DNA of 64,000 nucleotides from Tubiluchus corallicola. Taxonomy: Eukaryota > Priapulida > Priapulimorpha > Priapulimorphida > Tubiluchidae. Below the pieces are notes generated by a model. That model was not told the origin of the DNA, made no database searches, and saw only the letters and a list, made by a program, of their open reading frames with translations. The stretch is taken from NCBI GenBank assembly GCA_030141605.1, contig JAQGDQ010002366.1:619160-683159 (forward strand), in the 5' to 3' direction. Positions 1-21,933 of the stretch are shown here, piece after piece. The position numbers and the translations under genes are program-made. Position 1 is the first letter of the stretch, and the number at the start of each line of letters is the position of its first letter.

Positions 1-1020
1 TCCTCTTCCTGTACTAACTGCATTACGTAGAACTCTTGAAACGACAAAAAATTGAAGAGAGTCAGCTACGTACGTATATAGAAACACTGCAAGAAGATTT
101 TTGGCAAATACCGTAGATTTGAGGGATGATGCATCGTGGGTAGGCCCTAGTGAAGGCTGACAATAGCACCTGACATCGGCAGGTAGAACATTCCATGCTT
201 TAAAACAGAAGCACACAGATGATGATGGTGATGATGACGATGTTGCGATTACTCAGGAAAAGCAGATTGACATTTGACACATTTCATAGAAGTCTCCTAA
301 GGAAAGTTTTAAAGATAAGCATGGTCTTCTAAATTAAATTTCAAAAATCAAAATTATGAACTAGAACAAAAAAATTCCTTTTAGTTCAAAAGTCAAACTC
401 CAAATATTGAGATAGCTAGGCTGTATTCTCAGTATACTGAGTGAAACACCAATGAATCGCCTTAGAACATGCTTTAAAACCTTGCAAGCCAAAAACAACT
501 GGTATAATTCAGTTAAGTAAAAATGTTCAACAACTTTAACCAAATCTAGTTTTAGGAGCCACAGGAAGTTACACTGTAAGTGCACTTGTAGAGTTTAAGT
601 GGGCTTTTCTCCCACAAATTAATGATAGCTTTACATTTGACCTTGCACCCATATTTCAAACCTATTATAACTGTCGCCTTAAAACAATGGAGACTTTCCT
701 GCTGTACGTGTTTATCAAAATTAAGAATTAAATTGAATGAGGATTCAGTCGAAAAAACTTTGTGAGCCATTACAAATTCTTTACAAAGAATTTGAATAAA
801 GGCATGTTCATTGGTCATTGATCAGTAAAGTTCAAAACAGAAGACTAGGCCTAATACACCTTGCCTACATAGCTATAGGACTGTATTGCAATAAAACTGT
901 TGACTTGGCATTGCCACACTCTTTCTTTTGCATTAATAGACACATGCCTACAAACCGTCAATGTATAAAGACGATATGTGAGACATTCAGTGCATTGCAT
1001 TTTTCACACTTGTTCTGTCT
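1..1020. other. Upstream region without recognised gene
   Basis: No coding region is supported here. Short open frames on both strands have no recognisable domain. A GAT/TGA triplet run lies near 220-245. The last bases, a pyrimidine-rich stretch ending in CTAG at 1019-1022, look like a 3' splice site 9 bases before the racemase start codon. The racemase may therefore have an upstream non-coding exon in this interval; that is inference. Confidence 0.4.
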
Positions 1021-1030
1021 AGGTCACAAA

Positions 1031-9279
<8,249 letters not shown>

Positions 9280-10925
9280 GAGGCTGAGATGCTCTAGAGA
9301 AAATGTTATAGGCTTTTTAGTCACTTTGTAGGTCTTTCACAAACTTATTGTTTTGTAACTCTTAGCATTAACCTGTGTTTGCTTATGAATGGTGAGCAAG
9401 AATCCAAGTAACAGTAATTATTGTCTTGATTCAGACAAGTTCGAAACTTGACCAATCGCTGCTGAGCACAGTGAATTGACCACAGCTTCAAACATTTGGA
9501 TACTTTCAAGAGCCAAACACACAGCAATAGGTAGCCTAGCATGATTCTGTCACTTGTGGTTCTTCGGTATACCCAATCTTGAACTTGGACAAATTCTCTA
9601 TTCTGACCTTGTGCTCATCTCTTATTTTTTGAAATAATAAAAATAGTAAGTTGACTGATTTTCATAACTCATTTAATGTATCGTACTGATTATTTTTTAC
9701 AAATTTTCAATTTATTCAGAAAAAATTTTATGTCTATATTTACAAATAAGTTATTTTTTATTAAATTTATTAATCGTGCTTTAGTGATGAGATGTGATAG
9801 TTAAATTTTACTGAAGTTTAGTAAATAAATAAATTTTGATAAATAAGCTGTTGTGTGATATTATTAATAAAGTATTTTGTCAAAGTGAGGCCAGTAAGCT
9901 GGTTAACATAACAAGTGCAAGCCACTCTTTCATCTGTTATCAAAACTGCTATAAGTTAAGAACTGCACCGTAACACACTAGTGTGTAGTTTAAGCTTCAA
10001 TAAAGCAGAATTAAAGGGACCGTGAAGGCTCTCATTTTGTTTGATAGCAGTGTTATTTGGTAGTTATGGCAATGATGTCGACAGTAATCCTGATCCGGAC
10101 GGTAGCATCGATGATGATGATGACGTTGACGATGATGGTGGTGGTGTATGATGATGGTAATGATGATGATGATGGTGACTTTAAAGATGTGGAAGTGGCA
10201 GTAATGGTGATGTCATTCTTTGTTGTCATCGTTGCTGTGACCACATAAGTGAAATAATAGCAATTCCTCGTTCAATTTTCTGGTGCAGATACTTACTCAA
10301 AATTTCAAGATGACGTGAATCCCATACAAGCAAGTTTTACGTTATTTGGAACCTGATGATGCGATTAATCGCACCAACTTGTAATGATGTTCATTCGTGC
10401 TTTGTGCAGTAGTATATAAAAATGCTTTTTCTCAGTGTTAATTACCATTTACTTATAACATACTAAGATATTGGGTCATATTTGTTTGATTATGGACTAT
10501 GGAAAAACCTATATATAGATTAATGCATCCCACAATGTAATTTTGTTTGTGAACAACAGCTATTGTTATAACCTCTATAACCAGGCGATTAAGAAATAAA
10601 TGCAATTCAACCCGTGTCACTTGTCAAGGGGGTGCACAATTCAACCTAGGTCACATGTCAATAGGGGCCACACAATTCAACACGTGTCACGGGGCTGCAC
10701 AATTCAACCCAGGTCACGTGTCACCAGGGTCCCAATTCTCATATAAATATTATTAAAACACATGTAAAACGTATGTCAAATGAAAACTGAATAGCGTTGC
10801 AATTAGTTATCCTATTTGCACAGGGGATTACACGGTTTGTCTCGTGGACTTTCAGAGATAATACTTTCTTGGCAATACACACTCCTTTGTACACGTTTAA
10901 ATGTTATGCAAGACATTATTTAACA
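9280..10925. other. Racemase 3' flank to the convergent neighbour
   Basis: AT-rich 3' UTR and spacer between two convergent genes. It holds two AATAAA polyadenylation signals (9636, 9824), a GATGAT-rich stretch at 10100-10165 that creates false frames on both strands, and a short tandem repeat at 10596-10733. No gene is seen. Confidence 0.6.
10596..10733. repeat. About 35-40-bp tandem repeat with CACGTG-like cores
   Basis: Four imperfect units, each with ACAATTCAACCC or a variant followed by GTCACGTGTCA or a variant. It lies just beyond the stop of the B4GAT1-like gene, on its 3' side. The E-box-like CACGTG cores may be incidental. Confidence 0.7.
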
Positions 10926-13900
10926 TCAAAAATCGGTTTTCCCAGTATGAGTATTCGTCTTATTTATAGTCCAATTGTTGCTCCCAGTTTGTAATGCATT
11001 TGTTGACGTTTTAGCTACCTTGTTAAGAAATTTAAATTTTCCTACAAAGAAGCCTAGCGAATCTTCGTCTTTTGATTTCTTTGCTGTACAACTTCTCACT
11101 AAATCTCGATGATAGTACTTGTATTTTGATATCATCCTTTTGACATAATCATCAAAAAGTGGCTTGTTTTGCTCTATATTTGCGCCGTACTTTTTTCGAT
11201 AGCTCTCCTTGTCTGTTACGATACCCTTGTGTACGAGGAAAGCGTTGTCTAACACCACGAAGGCGTAATTCTGCAAACACATTTCGAATAAATGCTGTAT
11301 TTTATCGTATCCATTGCCCCTGAATTGTTCTTCGTGCATGGGCTCTTTATTAGTACCTGAAAAAAAGATTTAAATGAATCGGAACAGACGATGAAATTAT
11401 GTGCGCCACATATAAATGCATATAATTACGCTTATAGTTTCTTGAACATTAGACATACTTGACGCCTGACAGCACGCATATTTACATCTTTTCCCAGAAC
11501 TGCTTCATTATGGAATTTCTTACTAGCACCTGCTTATATTCTCGTGCAGTTTTGTGTGATCGCTGAGAGTCCTGTACGTGTCTGGCTTCTATATCTCACG
11601 TGCATTTCATTTTAACTCATTTTCTTTTTATATAATGGCCGCACATCTAAACTTAATACACCTCAGCATACTTGCCAGAAGGCTTGTTTGACATCATTAT
11701 CAATGACAACCCTCTAAAATAAGCCACTGAACAAGCTGAGGTGCATCAGCCACGTGCGGACATATGTACACCCTCATTCTACGAGATAAACAGCCAATGT
11801 TGGTGTAGCTCATTCGTAGCATGCTCGCTTTCCACCTCGGAGGTCGCGGTTTCAACTCCAGTACGGCTGTTTCTTGGCCCAAGCGCCCGGACTATATCCT
11901 GAACGAAATTATTTTTATTATAAGGTAACATATGTATATTATATTGTTGTTTTTTAATTATAATGTTATTATTAAAAAATATCAATGATACTCTCCTGAG
12001 CAAGTATGGAACCCATGTCATTCGCATAAATCGCAGGCTCTTTACCTCCGCCACTAACTTGCCATGTAAATTAACATATACTGTTTCAGTGATAAATAAT
12101 GTTTGCTGCCATCGTGTGCAGCTATTTCACCATGTAACAGACACAGCGCCATCAGACGTCAGCGCTGATTGTTCCCTGCTAAGTAGTGCAGTATTCCAAT
12201 GAACCGTTTACTACATTATCCGTTATTACGTAATTTCCTTACTATTTTTGTGTTACACATGTTAATTTGGTGTATAGATTAGTCATTTAAATTTCAGGTA
12301 TTTTTTATAACTTTTTACGTTTCACATTTGCTGGTTACCGTTAGATTATGGGAAGTCGTGATTTAAATATTAATAATGGTTTGAAAGTTGTGCACTCATC
12401 ATAGAGGACTTTTCACTAGCTAACTATGGAGAAAAAGTGGCTTTTTAATTTTTTCTCTAGTTGGATACTGAACAAGTGGTTGTTCTAGGTTTTTAATTTG
12501 TTGAAATGCGTGTTTATCGTGTCACTTTCCACATGTCAAAACCTTTAAGTCGTTTCAGGTAGAAACACTTTGCACCGTACACCGTAGAATATTTAATTGC
12601 TGTAATTATTTAACTTCCTCATTGCGCCTTACATAATAGATTTCGCTACCAAGCAACAATTTCTCGTCTAATGGTGTTACCATGGTCAGTAAAGTAGAAT
12701 CTTGACCGGTGGAGTTGATTTAATATCTTGGCTTAATATGATTATTTGTTGCTTAACGGAGGTTAAGAAACTCAATTCGTCCTGCAGACAAACCGCTGTG
12801 AGTGCAATTCTCTCTCAAACAATTTTTTGTGATCATACAGACATACGGCGCAAACAAAAAAATGTAACATTTACTGATGATGGTACAAGCCTGCAATTAA
12901 CTTAAACTGATAACTTGAAAAACAGGAAATACGAAAAATTGGCATACAATCTATATTTGAACCAGGGCCTCTGCTTACAAAGCAGGTGCCATGATCGCTA
13001 AACTAGTCTTTGATGACGATAGCGATGACGACAGTCAACAAAGTTCCTCCCTTACAGGATACTGACCTAATCAGCATTTTCACTGTTAGATGACGCACGC
13101 TAAACTAATTCTCTCTAATTAGAGTAATTTTAATTTTGATTAATCTTCAGCTTGTGTTTATCTATTAAGATTAATTTCTAACTTACGTCTGCTCTCCTGT
13201 TTTCTAAAATAGTTGAGCCAGTATCAGCACTAACTATGACCACTGGGTTGCTAGTGGACACACAGTACAGGGCGGCAGGAAACGCTAGACTTGCTATACA
13301 AAAATTAACATAAATATAGATGTAAATGTAGTTTAGTATTTTATTTCTTATTTATTCTGTCTATGTCATGGTTTTCTCCGTTTTTATCTACTCCCTTCGG
13401 TTTCTTCTGTGCAATTGGGGAGGGAGCAATAAGTAAGTGTCTCCCCTTACATGTACCATACAATCTGAGTATATTAACTATAGGTGCCTGTAACATAAAA
13501 TGAGCTAATCTAGGACAAAATGACTTTTTCAGGTTTCTATCATAATTTTTACTATTTTCTTGAGATAATCCTGATAAACTAAAGCTGTGTTGTTAAGGAA
13601 TTGCGAAGTACAAAAAAAGGGGACAGCTGTATAAAATGTAAAATGCTGTGGTATTTAAATGCTTTGCGACGTCATTTCAAAAAATGGGGTAATGTCGGGC
13701 ACCTGCAAGTAATGTCGGACAGTTGGGCAGGGTAGCGTCGGACGTAATTAACAACTTCGTGGTTATGGCATTTGAATTCTAATAAATGGTTTGCAACATC
13801 GAGGCTGATCTGTGACGACATGAGAGAAATGTTATAGAATAGAATGGGCAAGTGCCAATGCCCTCAAAAATTGTCTCCGTGTTGGTCATCTGAGAATAAT

Positions 13901-16312
13901 ATGCACCGATGGCAGATTGCATTTAATTGTAGCTGCTGAAGTTTCCCCTTTTATTCTTCTAGTTTTCTATATTTGTAGCGTTTTTACCTGCCGTTTCGAT
14001 AATGGTTTTCCCCATGTTTCTAAAACGATCAGAGCCGTTTTATTTTTACATTTTCGCTCAAATAGCCAAAAAATCAATGTTATTTTTCTGCACAAAAAAT
14101 AATTAATTCCAACGAGAAGTCAGAAACAGAAAAATTCAAATGTTCGACATTAACCTAGGCATTCATGGTAAAGTTGGACATTAACGTAGGCCTTCATGGT
14201 AAAGTTGGACATTAACCTAGGCCTTCGTGGTAAAGTTGGAGTACTTCGGCGTGTTGTATAATAAAAGACAAACACGGTGCTTTATAAAGTGTGGCATAAA
14301 AGCATTAGGGAAGAAGTAACTTACAAAATAAACTATTTCTGAGGAAGCTGTTGTAAATAATCACTGCGGTAAGTCTATTTATCGGCAAATTAAAAAATGT
14401 TAATGCTATTATGGATAAACGTACGCACTGAGCGAGCCTGTATGTTCATAACCATAGGGCGGCTAGAAGACGAACTGTTAGGCAATAGCGAAAATGCTGT
14501 TCTAAAGATGTGACGTGGCAGTATTAACAATGAAAGGAAAAATCAACGTCCAGGTAATTTAATAGGTTTTAAGAAAACGTAAAACTCATTGTCTGACATT
14601 AGCCTATGTTCGACATTTGGCCCTATCTGTTATACTATACCTATGTAAACTGGCTCCCATGTGAATGGAATCCACTTGGTTAGGTAGAATATTTCCAGTG
14701 ATTTAGATGTTTTCCAGTCCAACCATTCTTGGTAGTAAGGTATTCCGTGACATTCTTCACACGTATTCTATAGCGGCAATAAAAACGTTTAAAGAAAAGA
14801 ATAACAAGCGTAATGTATTATTGCCCATGGCTCTGCACTGATTTTCTATTTGATCAAATATCATCATTAGTAATTGATCACTATCGTCAACATCACCATC
14901 GACGACGACGTCAAGGACGGGGTCACCTCACATAGTAATAATTTAAAATCTATAAAAAGTTATAAAAAATCATCCCTAACTATAAATGAACGGGTAGTTA
15001 TGTACAGTTATTAATCAATTATTTGGTTAACTGAAGATGTAAAGTCATTGTATGTACAGACATTTGGATGTGGCTAGGAACACTTCTGTTAGTTCAGTGT
15101 CTCATCCTTGATAGCGAATTAAGTTATTGTCCAGTCACTACCATTTACATTAACTACGTCTGAATGCTTATGTACAACACAGGCAAGATACATGCTGAGA
15201 ATGAATTCAATTGGTGAGACACTTTGCCGAGATGTAGCCACTTTCGTGGGTTCATGTTTGAATGTATCCTTTCTCGAAACCAATGTTTTACTTACATTAT
15301 GGAAGGGCACTGCGCGCTTGTTAGCCAACAGTCTCTTCAACTCCTCCTTGTCATTCGGCATCTCCTGGTTCTCGGCAATCTCAAAAAGTGGGATCACGTA
15401 GGCGACATTACCCGGTGGGTGGATATCGTTTCTGTCTATCATCTCAAAGAAGCTGTTCATCAAATTAGGAGTAGGCTTTAGTTCGATATCCACTAGCAGA
15501 ATGTGGTCAGTATAAACTGCCAGACGAGCAGTATTTCTCCCAACGTTTATAGGATACGTGCCATATTGGGACATGTCCGGACCGTCCTTAGGAGCCGCGA
15601 GCACATCGCTGCACTTAATCGTGGATTTTTGTTCTCGTTTGTGTTTGTAGGGAGGCGAGTATGTGGGGAAAAATAGAGAAACCGTAACTTTGTTGAGGAA
15701 GTTGGTTGAACAGTTTCTGTACAGTGAGATTCTGTCCATGACGAATTGAAAACTGTCACCTGGCGTATATATTGCTGCTGATATAGGTCCATCAAACCTC
15801 TCAGCAAGATCAGGTAAATGATGTAAAAACTGCCAAGACAACTGAGTTGCAATGGTCATCGACTTCTGGCGTGGGAACTCCTCATCGGATTGGATGAAAT
15901 TTAGGACTTTTGTGTAGTGAAGAATTTTATCCGTGACGGGATCGTGAAATTCTGTTTTAATGACCTCTTGAAATTTAATACTTATAAGCTTTTCCCGTTT
16001 CTGAGTAGTAGTAGATGGCACAGACTGTGATCTGGCTGCTTTTAATTTTGTCACGTCATAGTAAGTCGACATGTTTATATCACTTATGGTACTACTACGT
16101 TGGTATGTTTTATTTTGAAAACTGTTACCATCCTTGTTCGAAGCTGCTGTTGTACACTTTACCCTCATTTCACAATCAGTGTTGTTTTCGCCTACCACTA
16201 GCGCTCCTCGAATGCGAAAACCGCCAAGAAAAATAAATAAGGTTTGCAGAAAAGATACTATCAGCACTACAACCTGAACACACAGCAAGGAACGAGTCTT
16301 CATTCGAAACAT
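10926..16312 (-). CDS. B4GAT1-like: B4GAT1/LARGE-like glycosyltransferase family 49, 3 exons
   Basis: Type II Golgi enzyme expected to transfer glucuronic acid to a xylose-containing glycan, as B4GAT1 does on dystroglycan. Exons on the minus strand: 16312-15149, 14767-14641, 11356-10926; junctions are GT-AG and in phase, giving 573 residues. A membrane anchor lies at about residues 10-31 and an N-terminal stalk runs to about 140. The catalytic region contains DGPISAAIYTPGD and YPINVGRNTARL, then LLVDIELKPTPNL, where the usual metal-binding DxD reads Asp275-Ile-Glu277. Exon 2 supplies TWEPVYIG, the counterpart of PWEPFYV in B4GAT1, and exon 3 supplies EEQFRGNGYDKI and NAFLVHKG. The human enzyme is shorter (415), the difference being mainly the N-terminus. 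ATG at 16312 is chosen because it gives the membrane anchor; the next Met is residue 4. The exact acceptor glycan is unknown. Confidence 0.87.
11798..11930 (+). mobile_element. SINE fragment with tRNA-like head
   Basis: Intron 2 of the B4GAT1-like gene. The head reads GGTGTAGCTCATTCGTAGCA then GGTCGCGGTTTCAACTCC, which resembles tRNA boxes A and B with box B degraded. It ends in an AT-rich tail near 11905-11925. The head matches the SINE heads at 4076 and 4557, but the body differs. Confidence 0.6.
12955..13010 (-). mobile_element. tRNA-derived SINE head, minus strand
   Basis: Read on the minus strand, GACTAGTTTAGCGATCATGG is followed by CCCTGGTTCAA, giving tRNA-like A and B boxes. The flank GAAAAACAG...ATACAATCT is shared with 18735-18815. 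No intact tRNA fold was sought beyond the boxes. Confidence 0.45.
13485..14640. mobile_element. Probable non-autonomous DNA element with subterminal inverted motifs
   Basis: The motif GTC(C)GACATTA recurs through this stretch. In the left part (13688-13740) it appears as AATGTCGGAC. In the right part (14142-14620) it appears in the opposite orientation as CGACATTAACCTAGG and close variants. The outer segments GCTAATCTAGGACAAAATGA (about 13504) and the reverse complement of 14590-14620 (GCTAATGTCAGACAATGA) resemble inverted ends. The right edge reaches the splice donor of B4GAT1-like exon 2 at 14640. No transposase frame. Confidence 0.4.
14142..14240. repeat. 31-bp tandem repeat, three copies
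   Basis: Three consecutive copies of a unit with GACATTAACCTAGGC followed by CTTCATGGTAAAGTTG. It lies inside the putative element at 13485-14640. Confidence 0.85.
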
Positions 16313-17861
16313 ACTAACTCGTTTTCGCCCAAAAATGTAGAACTCAAAGCTTTGTTAAACTAAGAACAGCCGATAACTTTACTGTGTGTTGTATATTTTC
16401 AAGTTTCTTAACGTCTTTGATGCTCGACGCAAGATCTGCTGATCACTTGCACCACAAACTGGCGTTTCAAATTGGAAGGTCAAGCTATTGTTATAATTAG
16501 GAGTCGTAACATTACTTCCTACATCCATCATGATGCAACGAGCACCACTAATTACAAGCTGAAGGCAATGAGTGAACATTCACTTTAGGTATCTCAACCC
16601 TTCCATAATTTGTCTGCAACAAGTGTAGATATGTGTTTTCCCAGTTACTGTACAACCACTAGTTTAAGTGCTATTTGTTTTTCGTTAAGTAATTGTGTTA
16701 ATGCTGACGCTGTTGTTGCTGCTGCTGCTTCTGATAATAATAATGATAATGATTTATGCCCCTTATAATGGTGCTGAACATGAGGTGCAGAAAGAGGAAG
16801 AGGAAGACTACTTCAGAACAGCAATGAGTGCGGTAACAGCAGCGAGAATTTTGTGCAAAAAGAACACCAACCCTCACTTCTATTATACTGGCCTACAAAT
16901 GTAGGAAGTACATCAAACCTACCTTCTTACTAAATAATTTTAATCTCACAAAAGTTTAATCTCATACGTCTACGGCTGTGCGTGATCGATTTAAAAACGT
17001 AGTTTACGAACAAAAGAAAGAAAACTCATAAAGCGTTTACTATTCTAAATATCAACAACTAACCAATTATTTATTTGCGAATAAAGGTAATCAAACTAGA
17101 AACGCTAAATAAAACTTTTATGGCTAACATTACAACATAACTCTTCAAATATATTACGCAAAAATTGTTGATTACAACGTTACATGGTCATATGCAATTT
17201 GGTAATCTCACGCTTTTAAATATTTAACGTACAACGATGTTAAAAATGGTAAAACAAATAATGTACGGTTATATATATATCCTACATTGGCTTAGATTCA
17301 GGCACTAGAAGCTACAAATATCAAGCACTGCTGCCAATGAAAAATCGATCATTACAAAAGTAACATAATGAGTGTAACAGCCACCAGCCATAACGTCCTT
17401 TGATTACTATTGCCTAAAAAGAAAATTAATAATTAATTAAAATTGAGCTCGTAATTAAATTATTAAGTTGAAAGTAAAACCCGAATTATTTAAACAGGGG
17501 TTAAAATTGCTGTAGTAAAAAATTAAGTTTCGCATTAAATGTCACATTATAATTTCTAGCAATTGACTTTGCTAACCTGAAGTTGAAATCATTTACAACT
17601 TATTATTTTCGAGTTTATTAATAATTCATTACATTTTTGAAAAAAGAAAACATAGAAAGGTAAGCAAAAATTATTTACTAAGCATTTATTATAACAGTGC
17701 TATATGTAAACAGTTTTGTAAGTTGATATGTTTCCTACTTCAATTTCACAGCTTCAACATCTGCTCAATATATGTGAAAATTTTGCTTTAGAAAATATTA
17801 TGCTATAGCTCTGATAAGAGGATAATGCTTATATTCCATATCCAGAAGATATGCTGATCTC
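16313..17861. other. 5' flank of B4GAT1-like gene, no gene seen
   Basis: AT-rich intergenic DNA. Short frames at 16379-16579 and 16695-16904 show no domain and are probably chance. Promoter elements for the minus-strand B4GAT1-like gene should lie in the first few hundred bases, but none is distinctive. Confidence 0.5.
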
Positions 17862-18398
17862 TTGTGTTCCAGCGTGATTCTAAATGGTTCTAATGTTAAT
17901 TTTGTTATTGACCAGAAATATTTGGGTTACAGGTCGACTAACACTGATGGCAACACATTACATGATGCTCTTGATAATAAACATCAACGTTGTTTATTAT
18001 GTACAAGAGGACTCTATAATCTTTCTAGTCGCTGTAGCGCAAGCCAAATGTATGTCAGCTACAATGTACGTAGTTTTCCTGCACATGTAGGAAAGCTGTG
18101 TTCAGTCTCAGAAGTAGGCTGTCTCTTTTGGGCCAGAATACTGTTACTGTATTAATAACTTTCTGATATTAGTATTAATAACGTACAATACTGATAAAAT
18201 TTTTAGTTCGAACAGTTTTAAGTTTTAACTTAAAAGAGAATTTTGATATACCTTTCTAACTAACCTTTTCTTGTGTATAAGCTTATTATGTTTCTGTAAA
18301 CTAACTCTGTGCTTGTTTTACTTGTTTTTACTTGTGCTTTATTTTTATTCTTGTTTTATGGCCTTTAAATGTCTGAAATAAAATAAATAATAATAATG
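17862..18398 (+). pseudogene. LINE 3' end (reverse transcriptase C-terminal relic)
   Basis: The frame from about 17875 contains NGSNVNF, QKYLGYRSTNTDG, then CTRGLYNLSSRCS and PAHVGKLCS. This matches the end of non-LTR retrotransposon reverse transcriptases, where a KYLG motif is followed by a run near RKFSKCS. Coding similarity decays after about 18130. The 3' tail runs to a GAAATAAAATAAATAATAAT terminus at about 18378-18398, a normal LINE ending. Clade assignment (CR1, Jockey or similar) is not secure. The tail overlaps, in antisense, the last codons of the LRR gene model. Confidence 0.65.
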
Positions 18399-20175
18399 TG
18401 GTACCACACTTCCAGGATACTCAATATTATACAATAATATAAATGAAGAACATTACCAGTGGAACGACATTGGTAAGTGGAACACGTAGTACACTTGGTC
18501 AGAGCTCGAATCTTAATTCCTTCAAGTTCTACTGGTTTGCTACAGACGCCCAAGGCAGTGTTTGATTCCCAGTTCCATTCAGAGCTCCAGAGCCAGTGAA
18601 GTCCACAGTCACAGATTAAAGGATTGCCTAATGCGTAACAAGAAATAAATAATATGCACGTCATAATGATGGTACAAACTCACAGCTAATCATACTTTGG
18701 CACGAAATTTGAAAAACAGAACAGGAAAAAAGTTGAAATATAATCTGGATTTATACCAACGACCTTCGATTTACAAGACAGACGCAGTGGTCAAGGCAAG
18801 TCCAAATAGCCAATGTCATCCCCTATATTTGCGCAACTAAATCGATTTCCAACTTTTTTACGCTTCCTGTCTTTTGAGTTCATTGCGCGTTTATACCTTT
18901 ATTTATAATAACCTTGACATTAAGATTACTATAATTATATATATCGCAGTATAATGAAAATTCCATCTTTATCTCTTAACATAACAAAATCTGTATAAAA
19001 TTACATTAGCTTATTTCGTAAACTGCGTTGATGGAAATCTAGCTAAATATTTAAAGCTGTCGGAAGTTTGAACACATTTGCAATTTTAATAGAACGTTTT
19101 TAATCGTGTTAGTTAAAAAACTGTAGTTTATTAAAAAATAACTCAACGTCAGCAGTTAGTTGAATTTTTTGGGCTACTCTTGCTTGAGTAGTAACTTTAT
19201 AAAGCTGTCTCTTTCGCTGTGTTGTTGTTCTAGTTCTGGTTGTTCACGCGCAATAAGTTTTTATTTTCTGACGTCACAGTAAAGTTACTCTGCATTCTAT
19301 GCTTTTACGATCAAATGGATTCAACGTAAAACGATAAATAGCTAGTTGGGCAGAAAGAAGTCAATAAGCGAATAACTCAATGCTTCGCATTGTAGATTAG
19401 TCATTTAGAGAAAAATAAATAGAACTTTGCTTTAATTAAGTGTTCCGCGGTGATAACTTAATGTGCTGACTTCAACATATATACACGCCTTCGCTTAATC
19501 ATCTGTTTATTGCAGTAACAAACAATTTTAATGTTTTTGATACATTATCTTTACATTAAATACAACAAACTCACCTTCGATATTTAGTGAGATTGATTTT
19601 GTCTGAATGTCAGGGTGAAACATTGGCTTGCTTATGCGAGATATGTTGTTGTTCTTCAATTGCAACGAATCTAAGTTTGGAAGGGTTGACAGATCAAGAT
19701 TAACGGACTCTACGCTGGGACTGTTGACTATAGAGATCTCGTACAGACGAGTTAGCGATATGAATGCTCTGGCATCAATCGAAGTTACATTGACCTTGTC
19801 GAAACTAAGTGAAGTTGTTCCCTTGACACCAAGAAATGTCTTCTCAGTCAACTGCAAACCCTTTTTGTTACTTTCCAGGCTAAATTTCTCCACCGTTTTT
19901 CCATACAGAAACTTTTCTGGTAAGGCATCCCCCTTGTAGTAGACGAGATATAGTTCCCCAATTGGTTGATCGAGTCCCTTCACTGCCCGTTTTAACTGCG
20001 ATTCAGTAAGATAATTACAGATGATTTGAGGATTATTGTCAGAGTATGATTCCTCGCAAGTGCAACCCGCGTAGATGTAGTCAAATTTTCGACATTTTCT
20101 GATTACTTTACTTCTACATGGTAAAACGCACAAGAGTACGGCGAATAAACACAAATAGAAACACTTCGTCTCCAT
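18365..20175 (-). CDS. Small secreted leucine-rich-repeat protein, 2 exons
   Basis: Exons on the minus strand are 20175-19575 and 18627-18365, joined GAAG/GCAATCC in phase, giving 287 residues. The start METKCFYLCLFAVLLCVLPC is a signal peptide; an ATG 63 bases upstream in frame would bury it. A cysteine-containing cap (CRKF, GCTCEES, IICNY) precedes several LRRs, the clearest being LPNLDSLQLKNNNIS. The junction builds NPLICDCGLHWLW followed by CSKPVELEGIKIRAL, a classic LRR C-terminal cap. After CRST the frame becomes hydrophobic (LHLYYCIILSILEVWYHII) and ends in DNA that is the antisense of a LINE tail, so the last about 30 residues are doubtful. A donor ACTG/GTAATG at about 18455 could lead to another exon. 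Function unknown; LRR proteins of this form act in adhesion or recognition. Confidence 0.75.
18735..18815 (-). mobile_element. tRNA-derived SINE head, minus strand
   Basis: In the intron of the LRR gene. On the minus strand it shows a degraded tRNA-like head (TGACCACTGCGTCTGTCTTG then GGTCGTTGGTATAAATCC). It shares its 3' context with 12955-13010, including AAAAACAGAAC. Low sequence conservation. Confidence 0.4.

Positions 20176-21933
<1,758 letters not shown>

Noticed and set aside
10053-10248. Met/Asp/Thr-rich frames on both strands
   Set aside because: They come from a GATGAT-rich low-complexity stretch with no domain.
15119-15148. Nine extra codons and stop at the end of B4GAT1-like exon 1
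   Set aside because: A GT donor at 15148-15147 joins in phase to exon 2, which supplies the conserved TWEPVYIG segment.
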